A stretch of DNA of 64,000 nt from Candidatus Latescibacterota bacterium (GTDB lineage: Bacteria > Latescibacterota > UBA2968 > UBA8231). Positions 26,618 to 35,838 of the stretch are shown piece by piece (the first letter of the stretch is position 1; the number at the start of each line of letters is the position of its first letter). The stretch spans positions 232,213 through 296,212 of the forward strand of contig JAJEFJ010000104.1 in assembly GCA_022820485.1 (NCBI GenBank), written 5' to 3'. The translations under genes were made by a program, and so were the position numbers. The notes under the pieces are model-generated. The model worked only from the letters and a program-made list of their open reading frames with translations, was not told the DNA's origin and ran no database searches.

Positions 26618-26846
26618 AGCCAAGCGGGCCTGTGACGCCGGGCGAGTCCAGATCGGCGGCCAGCAGGCCAAGGCTTCGCACGCCGTGGTCGTGGGGGAGC
26701 AGATACACATTGCGACCCCCTCTCGCCTGCTCGACATCGAGGTGCTCGGCATCCCAGAGCGCCCGCCCTCCCGCCGGGACCGCCGGCGCTTTTATCGGAT
26801 CCTCCGCGAGGAGTATCTCGACCCCTACGAAGACTTGAGCTTTTAG
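26565..26846 (+). CDS. S4-domain RNA-binding protein (HslR/RqcP-like)
   Basis: A 93-aa protein that is almost only an S4 domain: MRLDIFLKNTGLIKQRSEAKRACDAGRVQIGGQQAKASHAVVVGEQI. This matches the HslR/RqcP family, which binds stalled 50S subunits in ribosome quality control. The C-terminus is very basic (RPPSRRDRRRFYRILREE). It begins 53 bases inside surA; the ATG fits the canonical start of the S4 fold, so the overlap looks real. Confidence 0.85.
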   Translation: MRLDIFLKNTGLIKQRSEAKRACDAGRVQIGGQQAKASHAVVVGEQIHIATPSRLLDIEVLGIPERPPSRRDRRRFYRILREEYLDPYEDLSF

Positions 26847-26856
26847 GATTTGAACT

Positions 26857-27642
26857 GTGGGTAGCGCCGCGCAATCGCCCTATCAAGGGCTAGCCCCCAT
26901 TTACGACTATGTAATGGCCCACGTCGGTTACGGCGAATGGGCCGCTTACATCCATGCGCTTTTCGCCCGCTTTGATCCCGCCGCCACCCGCGTCGTGGAC
27001 TTGGCCTGCGGGACCGGCAATGTGTCTTTTGCGCTCCACCGCCTCGGCTATGAGGTAACGGGTGTGGACCGCTCCGAGGCCATGCTGGAGGTCGCGCGCG
27101 AAAAGGCCACCAATACCAGCGTCGAATTCGTCCAGCAAGACCTGCGCCAGCTAGCGGGCCTAGGGCCTTTTGACGCGGCTACTTGCCTGTACGACAGCAT
27201 CAACTATCTGCTCGCACCAGCCGACATCGACGCGGCACTGCGCGGCACGCAGGCCATTGTGCAGCCGGGTGGGATTTTCGTCTTCGACATCTGCACCGAG
27301 CGCAATTCGCTGCGCTATTTCCGCAACATGCGCGACAGCGGGCAGGGACCGGGATTTTCCTACGAGCGGCACAGCACCTACGATCCAGACCGGCGGCTAC
27401 AGCGCAATCACTTTCGCATCCGCCGCGACGAGAGCGATGTCGCATTCGAGGAAACCCATGTCCAGCGCATCTATCCGGTCGCCGTCGTCGCCGACCGCGT
27501 CGAGACAAGTGCTTGGGAGTTGCTCGCGCTCTTCGACGGTTTCACATTTGACGAGGGGACCGAGGAGTCGGACCGCGTTCATTTCGTCCTCCGCGCTCCG
27601 CCAGCGGCTTCGACGACTCAGCTGAGCTCGCCGAAGACCTGA
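26857..27642 (+). CDS. Class I SAM-dependent methyltransferase
   Basis: A 261-aa methyltransferase with motif I VVDLACGTGNVSFAL near residue 47, VTGVDRSEAMLEVAREKA for adenosine binding, and CLYDSINYLL as the post-II motif. The N-terminus YQGLAPIYDYVMAHVGYGEWAAYI is that of the YdfH/SmtA-like group; the substrate is unknown. It starts with GTG. The last dozen residues (PPAASTTQLSSPKT) are encoded by an interspersed repeat that also supplies the stop codon. Confidence 0.85.
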   Translation: MGSAAQSPYQGLAPIYDYVMAHVGYGEWAAYIHALFARFDPAATRVVDLACGTGNVSFALHRLGYEVTGVDRSEAMLEVAREKATNTSVEFVQQDLRQLAGLGPFDAATCLYDSINYLLAPADIDAALRGTQAIVQPGGIFVFDICTERNSLRYFRNMRDSGQGPGFSYERHSTYDPDRRLQRNHFRIRRDESDVAFEETHVQRIYPVAVVADRVETSAWELLALFDGFTFDEGTEESDRVHFVLRAPPAASTTQLSSPKT

Positions 27643-27656
27643 GCGCAGTCGAAGGG
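27606..27656. repeat. Interspersed CTTCGAC...GTCGAAG repeat overlapping a gene end
   Basis: The element is bounded by CTTCGAC (27608-27614) and GTCGAAG (27648-27654) with an inner CAGCTGAGCTCG core. Related arms recur in the repeat mosaic at 61.2 kb, and the 15-mer CTGAGCTCGCCGAAG is also found at 55901-55915 inside a gene. It contributes the last codons and stop of the methyltransferase gene. Confidence 0.65.
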
Positions 27657-27666
27657 ATAAATAACT

Positions 27667-28617
27667 TTGGACCTGCAGCTAGCAGCAACGCGCGCATTCA
27701 TTGAGGAAGCAGACGATTTCCTGCTTACTACCCATGTCAACAGCGACGCCGACGGTATCGGTGCCTGCATGGCTTGGGCCCACTTGCTGAGGGGCCTCGG
27801 CAAGCGCGCTGACATCGGCCTGCCCGAGCCACCGGCTAGCCAGTGCTCCTTTCTCGCCGGTTGGGACGGCGTGCGCCACTTCGCCGACCTCGACTTGAGC
27901 CGCTATCGCTGCGCCATTGTCGCCGACTGCCCCTCCCTCGACCGCATCGGCCCAGTGCGCCCAAGTCTCAGCGCCGATATTCGTCTCCTCAACATCGATC
28001 ATCACCAAGACAATGAGTGCTTCGGCGCAGTGAATATCGTGGAGGAAGTCAGCTCTACCTGCGAGCTCCTCTACCACCTCGCCATCGGCCTCGGCTATGA
28101 GATCGATAGCGTCGCCGCCGACCAGCTCTATGCGGGGATTCTCTTCGACACCGGCGGCTTTCGCTTCTCGCTAACGACGGCCACCACCTTTGAAGTGGCA
28201 GCCGATCTAGTGCGGCGCGGAGCGCGTCTCGACGCCATCGCCCAAAATGTCTTCGGCAACAAGAGCTTCGGCTCGGTCAAACAGCGCGGCCAAGCCATTG
28301 AGAGCTTGGTGCTGCGCCTCGGGGGCCGAGTGGCGGTGCTCCATCTCGACCTAGCGGCCATGAGCGCGGGCGAGCCGGATGAAGCAGTCAACTACGGCCT
28401 GATGATCAGGGGCGTCGAAGTGGCCGTGCTGCTCAAGGAACGCACGCCCGGATGCTACCGCGTCAGTCTGCGCTCCCGCGACAAGGTCGATGTCAGTCAA
28501 GTCGCCAGTACCTTTGGCGGCGGTGGGCATACCCGCGCCGCTGGGCTGGAGCTAACGGGTGCATCCGAAGATATTGTTGAGAACATATTGGCCGAAATCG
28601 ACCGCTATTTGAATTAG
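27667..28617 (+). CDS. nrnA: DHH-family phosphoesterase, NrnA-like nanoRNase/pAp phosphatase
   Basis: Degrades short oligoribonucleotides and dephosphorylates 3'-phosphoadenosine-5'-phosphate. The 316-aa protein shows the DHH motifs HVNSDADGIGACMAW, VADCPSLDRIG and LNIDHHQDNECFG, and the DHHA1 signature FGGGGHTRAAG near the C-terminus. The TTG start at 27667 is the first possible after the repeat; no clear Shine-Dalgarno is seen. Transcription probably ends in the AT-rich gap that follows. Confidence 0.92.
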   Translation: MDLQLAATRAFIEEADDFLLTTHVNSDADGIGACMAWAHLLRGLGKRADIGLPEPPASQCSFLAGWDGVRHFADLDLSRYRCAIVADCPSLDRIGPVRPSLSADIRLLNIDHHQDNECFGAVNIVEEVSSTCELLYHLAIGLGYEIDSVAADQLYAGILFDTGGFRFSLTTATTFEVAADLVRRGARLDAIAQNVFGNKSFGSVKQRGQAIESLVLRLGGRVAVLHLDLAAMSAGEPDEAVNYGLMIRGVEVAVLLKERTPGCYRVSLRSRDKVDVSQVASTFGGGGHTRAAGLELTGASEDIVENILAEIDRYLN

Positions 28618-28629
28618 TAATAATTATTC

Positions 28630-28657
28630 TTGATTACAAATTTTTATTTATTATATT
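28630..28657 (+). promoter_or_regulatory. Promoter for the carbamoyltransferase gene
   Basis: TTGATT (28630-28635), 16-bp spacer, TATATT (28652-28657) in a strikingly AT-rich gap of 80 bases. An arginine operator is not evident. Confidence 0.5.
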
Positions 28658-28699
28658 ACTTCTTTTTTCTACACAAAGAAGGGTAAGGAAGAGTTTCCA

Positions 28700-29617
28700 T
28701 TGCATTTAATTACCTTAAAGGACTGGTCCTCAGCCGATGTGCAGCAAGCGGTCGAACTCGGCCTCGCCGTCAAGGATACCCCACAGCACTACGCCGACGC
28801 CCTCTCTGGACGCACAGTCGTCCTGCTCTTCCAGAAGACTTCGACCCGCACCCGCTGTGCCGGTGAGATCGGCACCGCCCAGCTAGGCGGGCACGCTCTC
28901 TACTTGAACTGGCAGGACACCAATTTTGGGCTAGCCGACTTAGGCGACGAGTTCCGCGTACTCTCCGGCTATTCCGATTTCATCGTCGCCCGCCTGCTCG
29001 AACACGCCGATGTGCGCCGCGCCGCTGCCGCCGCGCAGGTGCCGCTGATAAACGGCTGCTGCAACCGCTACCACCCCTTACAAGCATTGGCCGACTTGAT
29101 GACCCTACAGGAGGCTTTGGGGCGGCTCGAAGGAGTGCGGCTGACGTACGTCGGGGTGCTCAACAACGTCGCCAACTCGCTCATTGCCGCTGGCGTCAAA
29201 GCGGGGATGCACGTCACTTGCGTCTGCCCCGAAGTCAACGCCGCAGCGCACGACGACGAACTCTACGCCGAAGCCAAGCGCTTGGGACTCTACGAGCACG
29301 CGGAGGAACTGCATCCGGCACTGGCAAAGTCCGACGCCGTGTACACCGACACTTGGATCGACATGGAATTTTTCACCGATCCCACGTTCGCCCGCGAAAA
29401 AGAGCGCCGGGTCCAGACCTTTCAGCCCTATCAACTCAACCGCGAATTGCTCGCCGATCTAGACCTGAAAATCCTGCACTGCCTCCCTGCCCATCACGGC
29501 TATGAGATCGAAGGCGCACTCTTGCACGACGAGCGCTCGCTGATCTTCACCCAAGCTGAAAACCGCCTGCACAGCCAGAAGGCCGTGCTGCTCAAGCTAG
29601 CGAATGCCCTTTATTGA
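28700..29617 (+). CDS. argF: Ornithine carbamoyltransferase-family enzyme
   Basis: Catalyses carbamoyl transfer to ornithine or a derivative in arginine synthesis. The 305-aa protein has the carbamoyl-phosphate loop in QKTSTRTRCAGEI, INGCCNRYHPLQALADLMT in place of the common HPCQ, YVGVLNNVANSL, and the C-terminal HCLPAHHGYEIE. HPLQ and the missing canonical SMG loop put it in a diverged subgroup, so acetyl- or succinyl-ornithine is possible. The TTG start has AAGGAAGAG upstream. No other arg gene is near. Confidence 0.85.
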   Translation: MHLITLKDWSSADVQQAVELGLAVKDTPQHYADALSGRTVVLLFQKTSTRTRCAGEIGTAQLGGHALYLNWQDTNFGLADLGDEFRVLSGYSDFIVARLLEHADVRRAAAAAQVPLINGCCNRYHPLQALADLMTLQEALGRLEGVRLTYVGVLNNVANSLIAAGVKAGMHVTCVCPEVNAAAHDDELYAEAKRLGLYEHAEELHPALAKSDAVYTDTWIDMEFFTDPTFAREKERRVQTFQPYQLNRELLADLDLKILHCLPAHHGYEIEGALLHDERSLIFTQAENRLHSQKAVLLKLANALY

Positions 29618-29757
29618 GCGTGGCGCGTTTGGAATATACCACTCGGCTAGGCAACGCCGCATCGTCCCATCGGAGCAGAACACACCAAATCGGCATTGGT
29701 TTATGGGCTACGGCTCAAAACGGCCAAAGAGCGCGTAGAGTGGCAAGAAAGCCCGTC

Positions 29758-30237
29758 TTACCCTTCTTCCCGCACCCATATCCCGCTCCGCCCTCCCCGC
29801 TTCTCCATCAGCCGCAACTCGGAAATCACCATTCCGCGATCGACGCCCTTGCACATGTCGTAAATGGTCAAAAGCGCCGTGCTCGCCGCCACCAAGGCCT
29901 CCATTTCCACGCCCGTACGGTCGTCAATTTTGGCCTCGGCCTCTACCTCTACCCGATCCTCGCCGACGTGCAAATCCACGCTGACCGCCGTGAGGTTGAG
30001 CGGGTGGCACAAGGGGATTAACTCGCCCGTGCGCTTGGCGGCCATGATCCCGGCCAGTCGCGCCGCTTCCAAGACGCTGCCCTTGGCGACTTTATTCTCG
30101 TCGATCAGCCGCGCCGTCGCACGGTCCATGCGGATCTCGCCGCGCACCCGCGCCAGCCGCGCGGTCGGCTCCTTGCCGCCTACATCGACCATCTTGAGGC
30201 GGCCCTGCTCGTCGAGGTGAGTCAACTCGTCAGTCAC
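29758..30237 (-). CDS. moaC: Cyclic pyranopterin monophosphate synthase
   Basis: MoaC acts with MoaA in the first step of molybdenum-cofactor synthesis. The 159-aa protein reads LTHLDEQGRLKMVDVGGKEPTARLA, AKRTGELIPLCHPLNLTAVSVDL and VEMEALVAASTALLTIYDMCK, all diagnostic. The GTG start at 30237 shares one base with the icd stop (TAGTG). Molybdenum cofactor is needed by the nitrate reductase encoded about 15 kb away, although the two are in separate transcripts. The 140 bases beyond its end hold no gene. Confidence 0.96.
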   Translation of the reverse strand: MTDELTHLDEQGRLKMVDVGGKEPTARLARVRGEIRMDRATARLIDENKVAKGSVLEAARLAGIMAAKRTGELIPLCHPLNLTAVSVDLHVGEDRVEVEAEAKIDDRTGVEMEALVAASTALLTIYDMCKGVDRGMVISELRLMEKRGGRSGIWVREEG

Positions 30238-31490
30238 TACATGTTCTCGATAATTGCCGCGCCGAACTCCGAGCACTTGACCTCGGTCGGCTCGTCCATC
30301 AGCCGCGCAAAGTCGTACGTGACCACCCGATTCGCAATCGTCTGCTCCAGCCCCTTGACGATCAGGTCGGCCGCCTCGTTCCAACCCAAATGGCGGAGCA
30401 TCATGTCGCCCGACAAGATCACCGAACCGGGGTTGACCTTGTCTTGGCCGGCGTATTTGGGAGCGGTGCCGTGGGTGGCCTCAAAAATGGCGTGGCCCGT
30501 GGTGTAGTTGATGTTGCCACCTGGAGCGATGCCAATGCCACCGACGCAAGCGGCCAGCGCGTCGCTGATGTAATCGCCGTTGAGGTTCATCGTGGCGATG
30601 ACCGAGTACTCGGCCGGGCGCGTGAGGATCTGCTGCAAAAAGGCGTCGGCGATCGCGTCCTTGACGGTGATCTCGGTGCCGTTGACGACGATGCTAGTCC
30701 AAGGGCCGCCGTCTATCTCTTCGCCGCCATAAGCCTTTTGCGCCACCTCGTAGCCCCAGTCGCGGAAGGCCCCTTCGGTGAACTTCATGATGTTGCCTTT
30801 GTGGACCAAGGTCACGCTGTCGCGTCCTTGGGCGGCGGCGTAGTCAATGGCGGCGCGGACCAGCCGCTCGGTACCCTCTTGTGAGATCGGCTTGACGCCC
30901 AAGCCAGCGGTATCTGGAAAGCGGATCTTGCCGTAGCGATCGGCAAAGTGCTCTGCAAGCAGATCCTTAAAGCGCGCGTTGTCGTCCGTGCCCTGCTCGA
31001 ACTCGATCCCGGCGTAGATGTCCTCGGTGTTCTCGCGGAAGATGACCATATCCACCAGTTCGGGTTGCCGCACCGGCGAGGGCACGCCGCTGAAGTAGCG
31101 CACCGGGCGCAGACACACGTAGAGGTCGAGGATCTGGCGCAAAGCCACGTTGAGACTGCGGATCCCACCGCCGACTGGCGTCGTCAGTGGCCCCTTGATG
31201 CCAACTAGGTAGGTGTTGAAGGTCTCCACCGTGGCGTCGGGCAGCCAGCTAGCAGTCTGCTTGAAGGCCTTCTCACCGGCCAAAACCTCCATCCAGGCGA
31301 TTTTTCGCTGACCGCCATACGCCTTCTCGACGGCTGCGTCAAAGACGCGCACGGCCGCCGCCCAGATATCCGGCCCGGTGCCGTCGCCTTCGATAAAGGG
31401 GATGATGGGCTGATCTGGAACGCTGAGCGTGCCATCTACTAAAGTTATTTTTTCGCCGTTTGCGGGGACCTTGGGCTGCCAATCGGCCAT
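30237..31490 (-). CDS. icd: NADP-dependent isocitrate dehydrogenase
   Basis: TCA-cycle enzyme converting isocitrate to 2-oxoglutarate. The 417-aa E. coli-type protein has FIEGDGTGPDIW, KGPLTTPVGGGIRSLNVALRQ with the Ser that AceK phosphorylates in E. coli, LRPVRYFSGVPSPVRQPE, FRENTEDIYAGIEF and GTAPKYAGQDKVNPGS. GAGGAG eight bases before ATG is a good ribosome site. It leads an icd-moaC pair. Confidence 0.97.
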   Translation of the reverse strand: MADWQPKVPANGEKITLVDGTLSVPDQPIIPFIEGDGTGPDIWAAAVRVFDAAVEKAYGGQRKIAWMEVLAGEKAFKQTASWLPDATVETFNTYLVGIKGPLTTPVGGGIRSLNVALRQILDLYVCLRPVRYFSGVPSPVRQPELVDMVIFRENTEDIYAGIEFEQGTDDNARFKDLLAEHFADRYGKIRFPDTAGLGVKPISQEGTERLVRAAIDYAAAQGRDSVTLVHKGNIMKFTEGAFRDWGYEVAQKAYGGEEIDGGPWTSIVVNGTEITVKDAIADAFLQQILTRPAEYSVIATMNLNGDYISDALAACVGGIGIAPGGNINYTTGHAIFEATHGTAPKYAGQDKVNPGSVILSGDMMLRHLGWNEAADLIVKGLEQTIANRVVTYDFARLMDEPTEVKCSEFGAAIIENM

Positions 31491-31564
31491 AGTACAAAAC
31501 TCCTCGTCTTGTGTTTTATGGAATAATCGGCCCGGTTCGGGGCCGTCTGTCGCAGCCTTTGAAT

Positions 31565-32242
31565 TTAAGGCTTTCGCTCGAGACGGCCAATGCAGGCCGC
31601 CAAGACACTGCGTTCGATCTCGACCAACTCGCAGGCGAATACGTCGGAATAGGCGCGCAGCAGTTCAGACTCGACTTCGCGCCGATCCAACGCGCGCCCC
31701 AAGAGTGCGGCCATCGTAGTTATCTCCTCACTGCCCAAGCCGCAGGGCTTGATCGCCGCAAAGTGGCTCAGGTCGGTAGCCACATTCAGGGCCAGACCGT
31801 GCGTTGTGATCCAGTGCCGAACATTGACGCCGATCGACGCCACCTTGGACGAGCCGACCCAAGCGCCCGTCAAGCCGCCCCTAGCCTCCCCCTCCAAGCC
31901 ATAGGCAGCCAACGTGCGGATCAGCACGGCCTCCAAATCGCGCAAGTACTGATGCACATCCCGACCGCGCTGGCGCAGATCGACAATCGGATAGGCCACG
32001 ATCTGGCCCGGCCCGTGAAACGTCACGCTGCCCCCGCGGTCAATCTCGACGACATCTAGCCCTTGGGTCAGGAGATGCTCGGGCAGCGTCGCTCGGCCGC
32101 CGGTATAGGTTGGCGGGTGTTCGACCAACATCAGCGTGTCTGGAATTTGCTCGGCGCGCCGCAATTGGCGCAGCGACTCTTGCCAAGCCCAAGCCCGAGA
32201 AAAATCGATCCGCCCGACTCGGCAAACGCGCGTTTCATTCAT
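31565..32242 (-). CDS. lipB: Octanoyltransferase LipB
   Basis: Transfers octanoate from acyl carrier protein to lipoyl domains. The 225-aa protein has VEHPPTYTGGRATLPEHLL, VEIDRGGSVTFHGPGQIVAYPI, the catalytic Lys in GSSKVASIGVNVRHWITTHGLALNV and Cys in IKPCGLGSEEIT. ATG 32242 is the natural start; the frame is open further upstream but without homology. lipA is not beside it. The first 24 bases of the gene are one copy of the direct repeat that flanks the adjacent toxin-antitoxin module. Confidence 0.94.
   Translation of the reverse strand: MNETRVCRVGRIDFSRAWAWQESLRQLRRAEQIPDTLMLVEHPPTYTGGRATLPEHLLTQGLDVVEIDRGGSVTFHGPGQIVAYPIVDLRQRGRDVHQYLRDLEAVLIRTLAAYGLEGEARGGLTGAWVGSSKVASIGVNVRHWITTHGLALNVATDLSHFAAIKPCGLGSEEITTMAALLGRALDRREVESELLRAYSDVFACELVEIERSVLAACIGRLERKP
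32219..32242. repeat. Left copy of the 24-bp direct repeat
   Basis: Shares 22 of 24 bases with 33959-33982: the 13-mer TCGGCAAACGCGC is identical, followed by one mismatch, TTTCATT, one mismatch and AT. This copy covers the first eight codons of lipB. Confidence 0.75.
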
Positions 32243-32436
32243 TGGTGGTTTCTTTTTTGTTGAACGCCGACTATAGAGGACTGGCCTAGAGTCAGAATCT
32301 GGGTTAGAAATATGCCGCGTAAAGCCACTTGCCCCAATCGCCTTTAACAATGTACCTTTTTCGCCAAGGAACCGCTCATGCCCGACGCGCTCCTTGTGCC
32401 CCATCACGGAATGCCTAAAAAAGACGCATCCCTCAA

Positions 32437-32724
32437 ATGATTCTGGATCAAGACCGAGAAGCCATCACCCGTCTCGCCGAGCACTATCCAATCACGCGCC
32501 TACTCCTCTTTGGCTCTAGCATTGACCCTACCCGCGAAGGCCGCGACATTGATTTGGCCGTAGAAGGCCTGCCCCCACAGGACTTTTTTCGCTTCTACGG
32601 CGATCTACTCTTCAGTGTCTCTAAGCCCGTTGACCTCATTGATCTTTCGCAAAACTCAAAGCTGACCCGCCAAATCCGCAAAGAAGGACTTCCTCTGTAT
32701 GAGGCTGCTCAGAAAACGCGTTGA
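32437..32724 (+). CDS. mntA: MntA-type minimal nucleotidyltransferase antitoxin
   Basis: A 95-aa minimal nucleotidyltransferase. The Pol-beta signature is LLLFGSSIDPTREGRDIDLAVEG, with GSS and the two catalytic Asp. In MntA/HepT pairs the antitoxin inactivates HepT by AMPylating a Tyr in its R-x4-6-H-x-Y motif. It overlaps the HepT-PhyH gene by 26 bases, the usual arrangement. The 194 bases between lipB and this gene, on the other strand, hold no other gene. Confidence 0.85.
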   Translation: MILDQDREAITRLAEHYPITRLLLFGSSIDPTREGRDIDLAVEGLPPQDFFRFYGDLLFSVSKPVDLIDLSQNSKLTRQIRKEGLPLYEAAQKTR

Positions 32725-33916
32725 AGCTGAGTTTGAACAGATCGAACGGGTCTTGACGGAATTTCCCCAGAATCGGTTGTACACCGATTTGTCCACCCTC
32801 GAACTGGCAGGTGTATCTACCCTCCTGCACAATTTCTACAATGGCATTGAAAACATCCTGAAACATGTCGTTCAGGATCGAGGATTGACTGTTCCAGACG
32901 GTCCTTCTTGGCACCGCGACCTAGTGAATCTCGCGGTTTCTGCCGGCTTAATCGCGTCTTCTACTGCCGACGCATTGAAACCATACTTGGCGTTTCGACA
33001 CTTCTTTGTCCATGCTTACGCCATGGATTTACAAGCTGAACGTCTGGGACCTTTGAGTAAAAATGTACAGGAGGTATTCGACATATTCAAAAGGGATATG
33101 GAGAAGCTCATCATGGAAAACAACGCCTATCCCGAGCTAGCTGATCTCGACAGCCGATTGCAGGAGTTGGAAAGCCAAGGGTACACCGTATTTCCCGAGT
33201 ACCTCGACCGCGCCACTACAGCCGCAATCCGCGCTCATATCGACAGCCTCGTCGGCCCCATTGTGTCCGCCGATCGCACCGCCGCCAGACGCGACCTGCG
33301 GCATCCCATTCGAGGGGCGATCATGGCCCGCTTAGTGAACAATCCCGCGACCCTCGAACTTGCTGCCACATTGATCGGGTCGCGCGATCTTCGCCTGCGC
33401 GAGCAAGTTTTCATCCGCAGCGACCCTTCGCCGCCGCCGTACCAAGCTCCGCAATGGCACATCGACGCGGCCTTTTGCCGCGCAGAGTTTGAAGTCAGGC
33501 CGAGACAGGTCTATTACCAGATGCTGCATTGCTGTAGTACGGTTTCCACCGGAGGGGCCGCGTTTATGATCGTGCCCGGCTCGCACAAGTTGTCCCTCGC
33601 AGCCCTCGATGAGGCAGAGCGGGCGGAGGGACGGGGACCCATCCAAAATCACACCGCCTCAGTCCCCGACGCCAATGACGACGACGGCATTGAAATTTGC
33701 GTCAACGATGGCGATCTCATCGTCTTCAATCCCCTGTGTTATCACTCCAGTTCTCCCAATCGAACGGACCAGCCCCGCTACGTGTATTTCACCTCGTTCT
33801 ATCACCCCTCAGCGGCCCGCCTAATCGAACTAGTGCGCCGAACCAAGTACCGCGACAACTTTCCCGACTCACTGCGCCAAGGCTTGCCGCCCGAGCTTCA
33901 GAGCTTGCTCGATTAG
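32699..33916 (+). CDS. HepT toxin domain fused to a phytanoyl-CoA dioxygenase
   Basis: One 405-aa frame joins two families. Residues 1-138 are HepT: all-helical, with the RNase motif R100-x4-H105-x-Y107 (RHFFVHAY) intact. Residues 150-405 are a PhyH Fe(II)/2-oxoglutarate oxygenase with H254-x-D256 (QWHIDAAF), distal H349 (CYHSSSPN), R360 and the VPGSHKLS loop. There is no stop between them. ATG 33113 (residue 139) has GGAGA eight bases upstream, so a separate PhyH may also be made from the same message. The HepT start at 32699 overlaps mntA. Substrate of the oxygenase is unknown. Confidence 0.85.
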   Translation: MRLLRKRVEAEFEQIERVLTEFPQNRLYTDLSTLELAGVSTLLHNFYNGIENILKHVVQDRGLTVPDGPSWHRDLVNLAVSAGLIASSTADALKPYLAFRHFFVHAYAMDLQAERLGPLSKNVQEVFDIFKRDMEKLIMENNAYPELADLDSRLQELESQGYTVFPEYLDRATTAAIRAHIDSLVGPIVSADRTAARRDLRHPIRGAIMARLVNNPATLELAATLIGSRDLRLREQVFIRSDPSPPPYQAPQWHIDAAFCRAEFEVRPRQVYYQMLHCCSTVSTGGAAFMIVPGSHKLSLAALDEAERAEGRGPIQNHTASVPDANDDDGIEICVNDGDLIVFNPLCYHSSSPNRTDQPRYVYFTSFYHPSAARLIELVRRTKYRDNFPDSLRQGLPPELQSLLD

Positions 33917-33958
33917 CATTCAAAAGTAGGGCGGTCGGCAGTTTGTTCCTGCGTGTGT

Positions 33959-33982
33959 TCGGCAAACGCGCCTTTCATTAAT
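33959..33982. repeat. Right copy of the 24-bp direct repeat
   Basis: Second copy of the sequence at 32219-32242 in the same orientation, 1,740 bp away, with two mismatches. It is intergenic, 43 bases after the HepT-PhyH stop. Read on the minus strand it resembles a truncated lipB start. Confidence 0.75.
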
Positions 33983-34007
33983 GCGCAGGTCAGACAGAGG
34001 GCTATTC

Positions 34008-34036
34008 TTGCACAAAAACGACGCAATTTCTATATT
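34008..34036 (+). promoter_or_regulatory. Promoter of groEL
   Basis: TTGCAC (34008-34013), 17-bp spacer, TATATT (34031-34036); predicted transcript start near 34043, just upstream of the CIRCE operator. Confidence 0.7.
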
Positions 34037-34056
34037 TAGCTGTTCAGCTTTGTTTT

Positions 34057-34083
34057 TTAGCACTCTCTTTTTTTGAGTGCCAG
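34057..34083. promoter_or_regulatory. CIRCE operator (HrcA site)
   Basis: TTAGCACTC, nine bases, GAGTGCCAG. The left arm is perfect and the right arm matches the GAGTGCTAA consensus at seven of nine positions. It lies in the leader of groEL, where HrcA would repress at normal temperature. Confidence 0.9.
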
Positions 34084-34139
34084 TTTTTAGCAAAACGAAT
34101 TTTTCCATCCACCCACCACCACACTAGGAGGCATATACT

Positions 34140-35780
<1,641 letters not shown>

Positions 35781-35799
35781 CATCCCCTCTGTCGCAAAT

Positions 35800-35838
35800 A
35801 AAAAAGGCTCGCTGCTTCTTTGGCAGCGAGCCTTTTTT
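35800..35838. terminator. Bidirectional terminator after groEL
   Basis: A perfect 10-bp GC-rich stem, GGCTCGCTGC with GCAGCGAGCC, framed by A and T runs. It serves groEL and the convergent LytM-type gene, whose stop codon it touches. Confidence 0.93.

Noticed and set aside
28700..29617. Carbamoyltransferase as aspartate carbamoyltransferase
   Set aside because: The C-terminal HCLPAH and the STRTR-C-GEI context match the ornithine branch, not PyrB.
29618..29757. Gap between the carbamoyltransferase and moaC genes
   Set aside because: Checked for a small gene or hairpin terminator; nothing convincing was seen.
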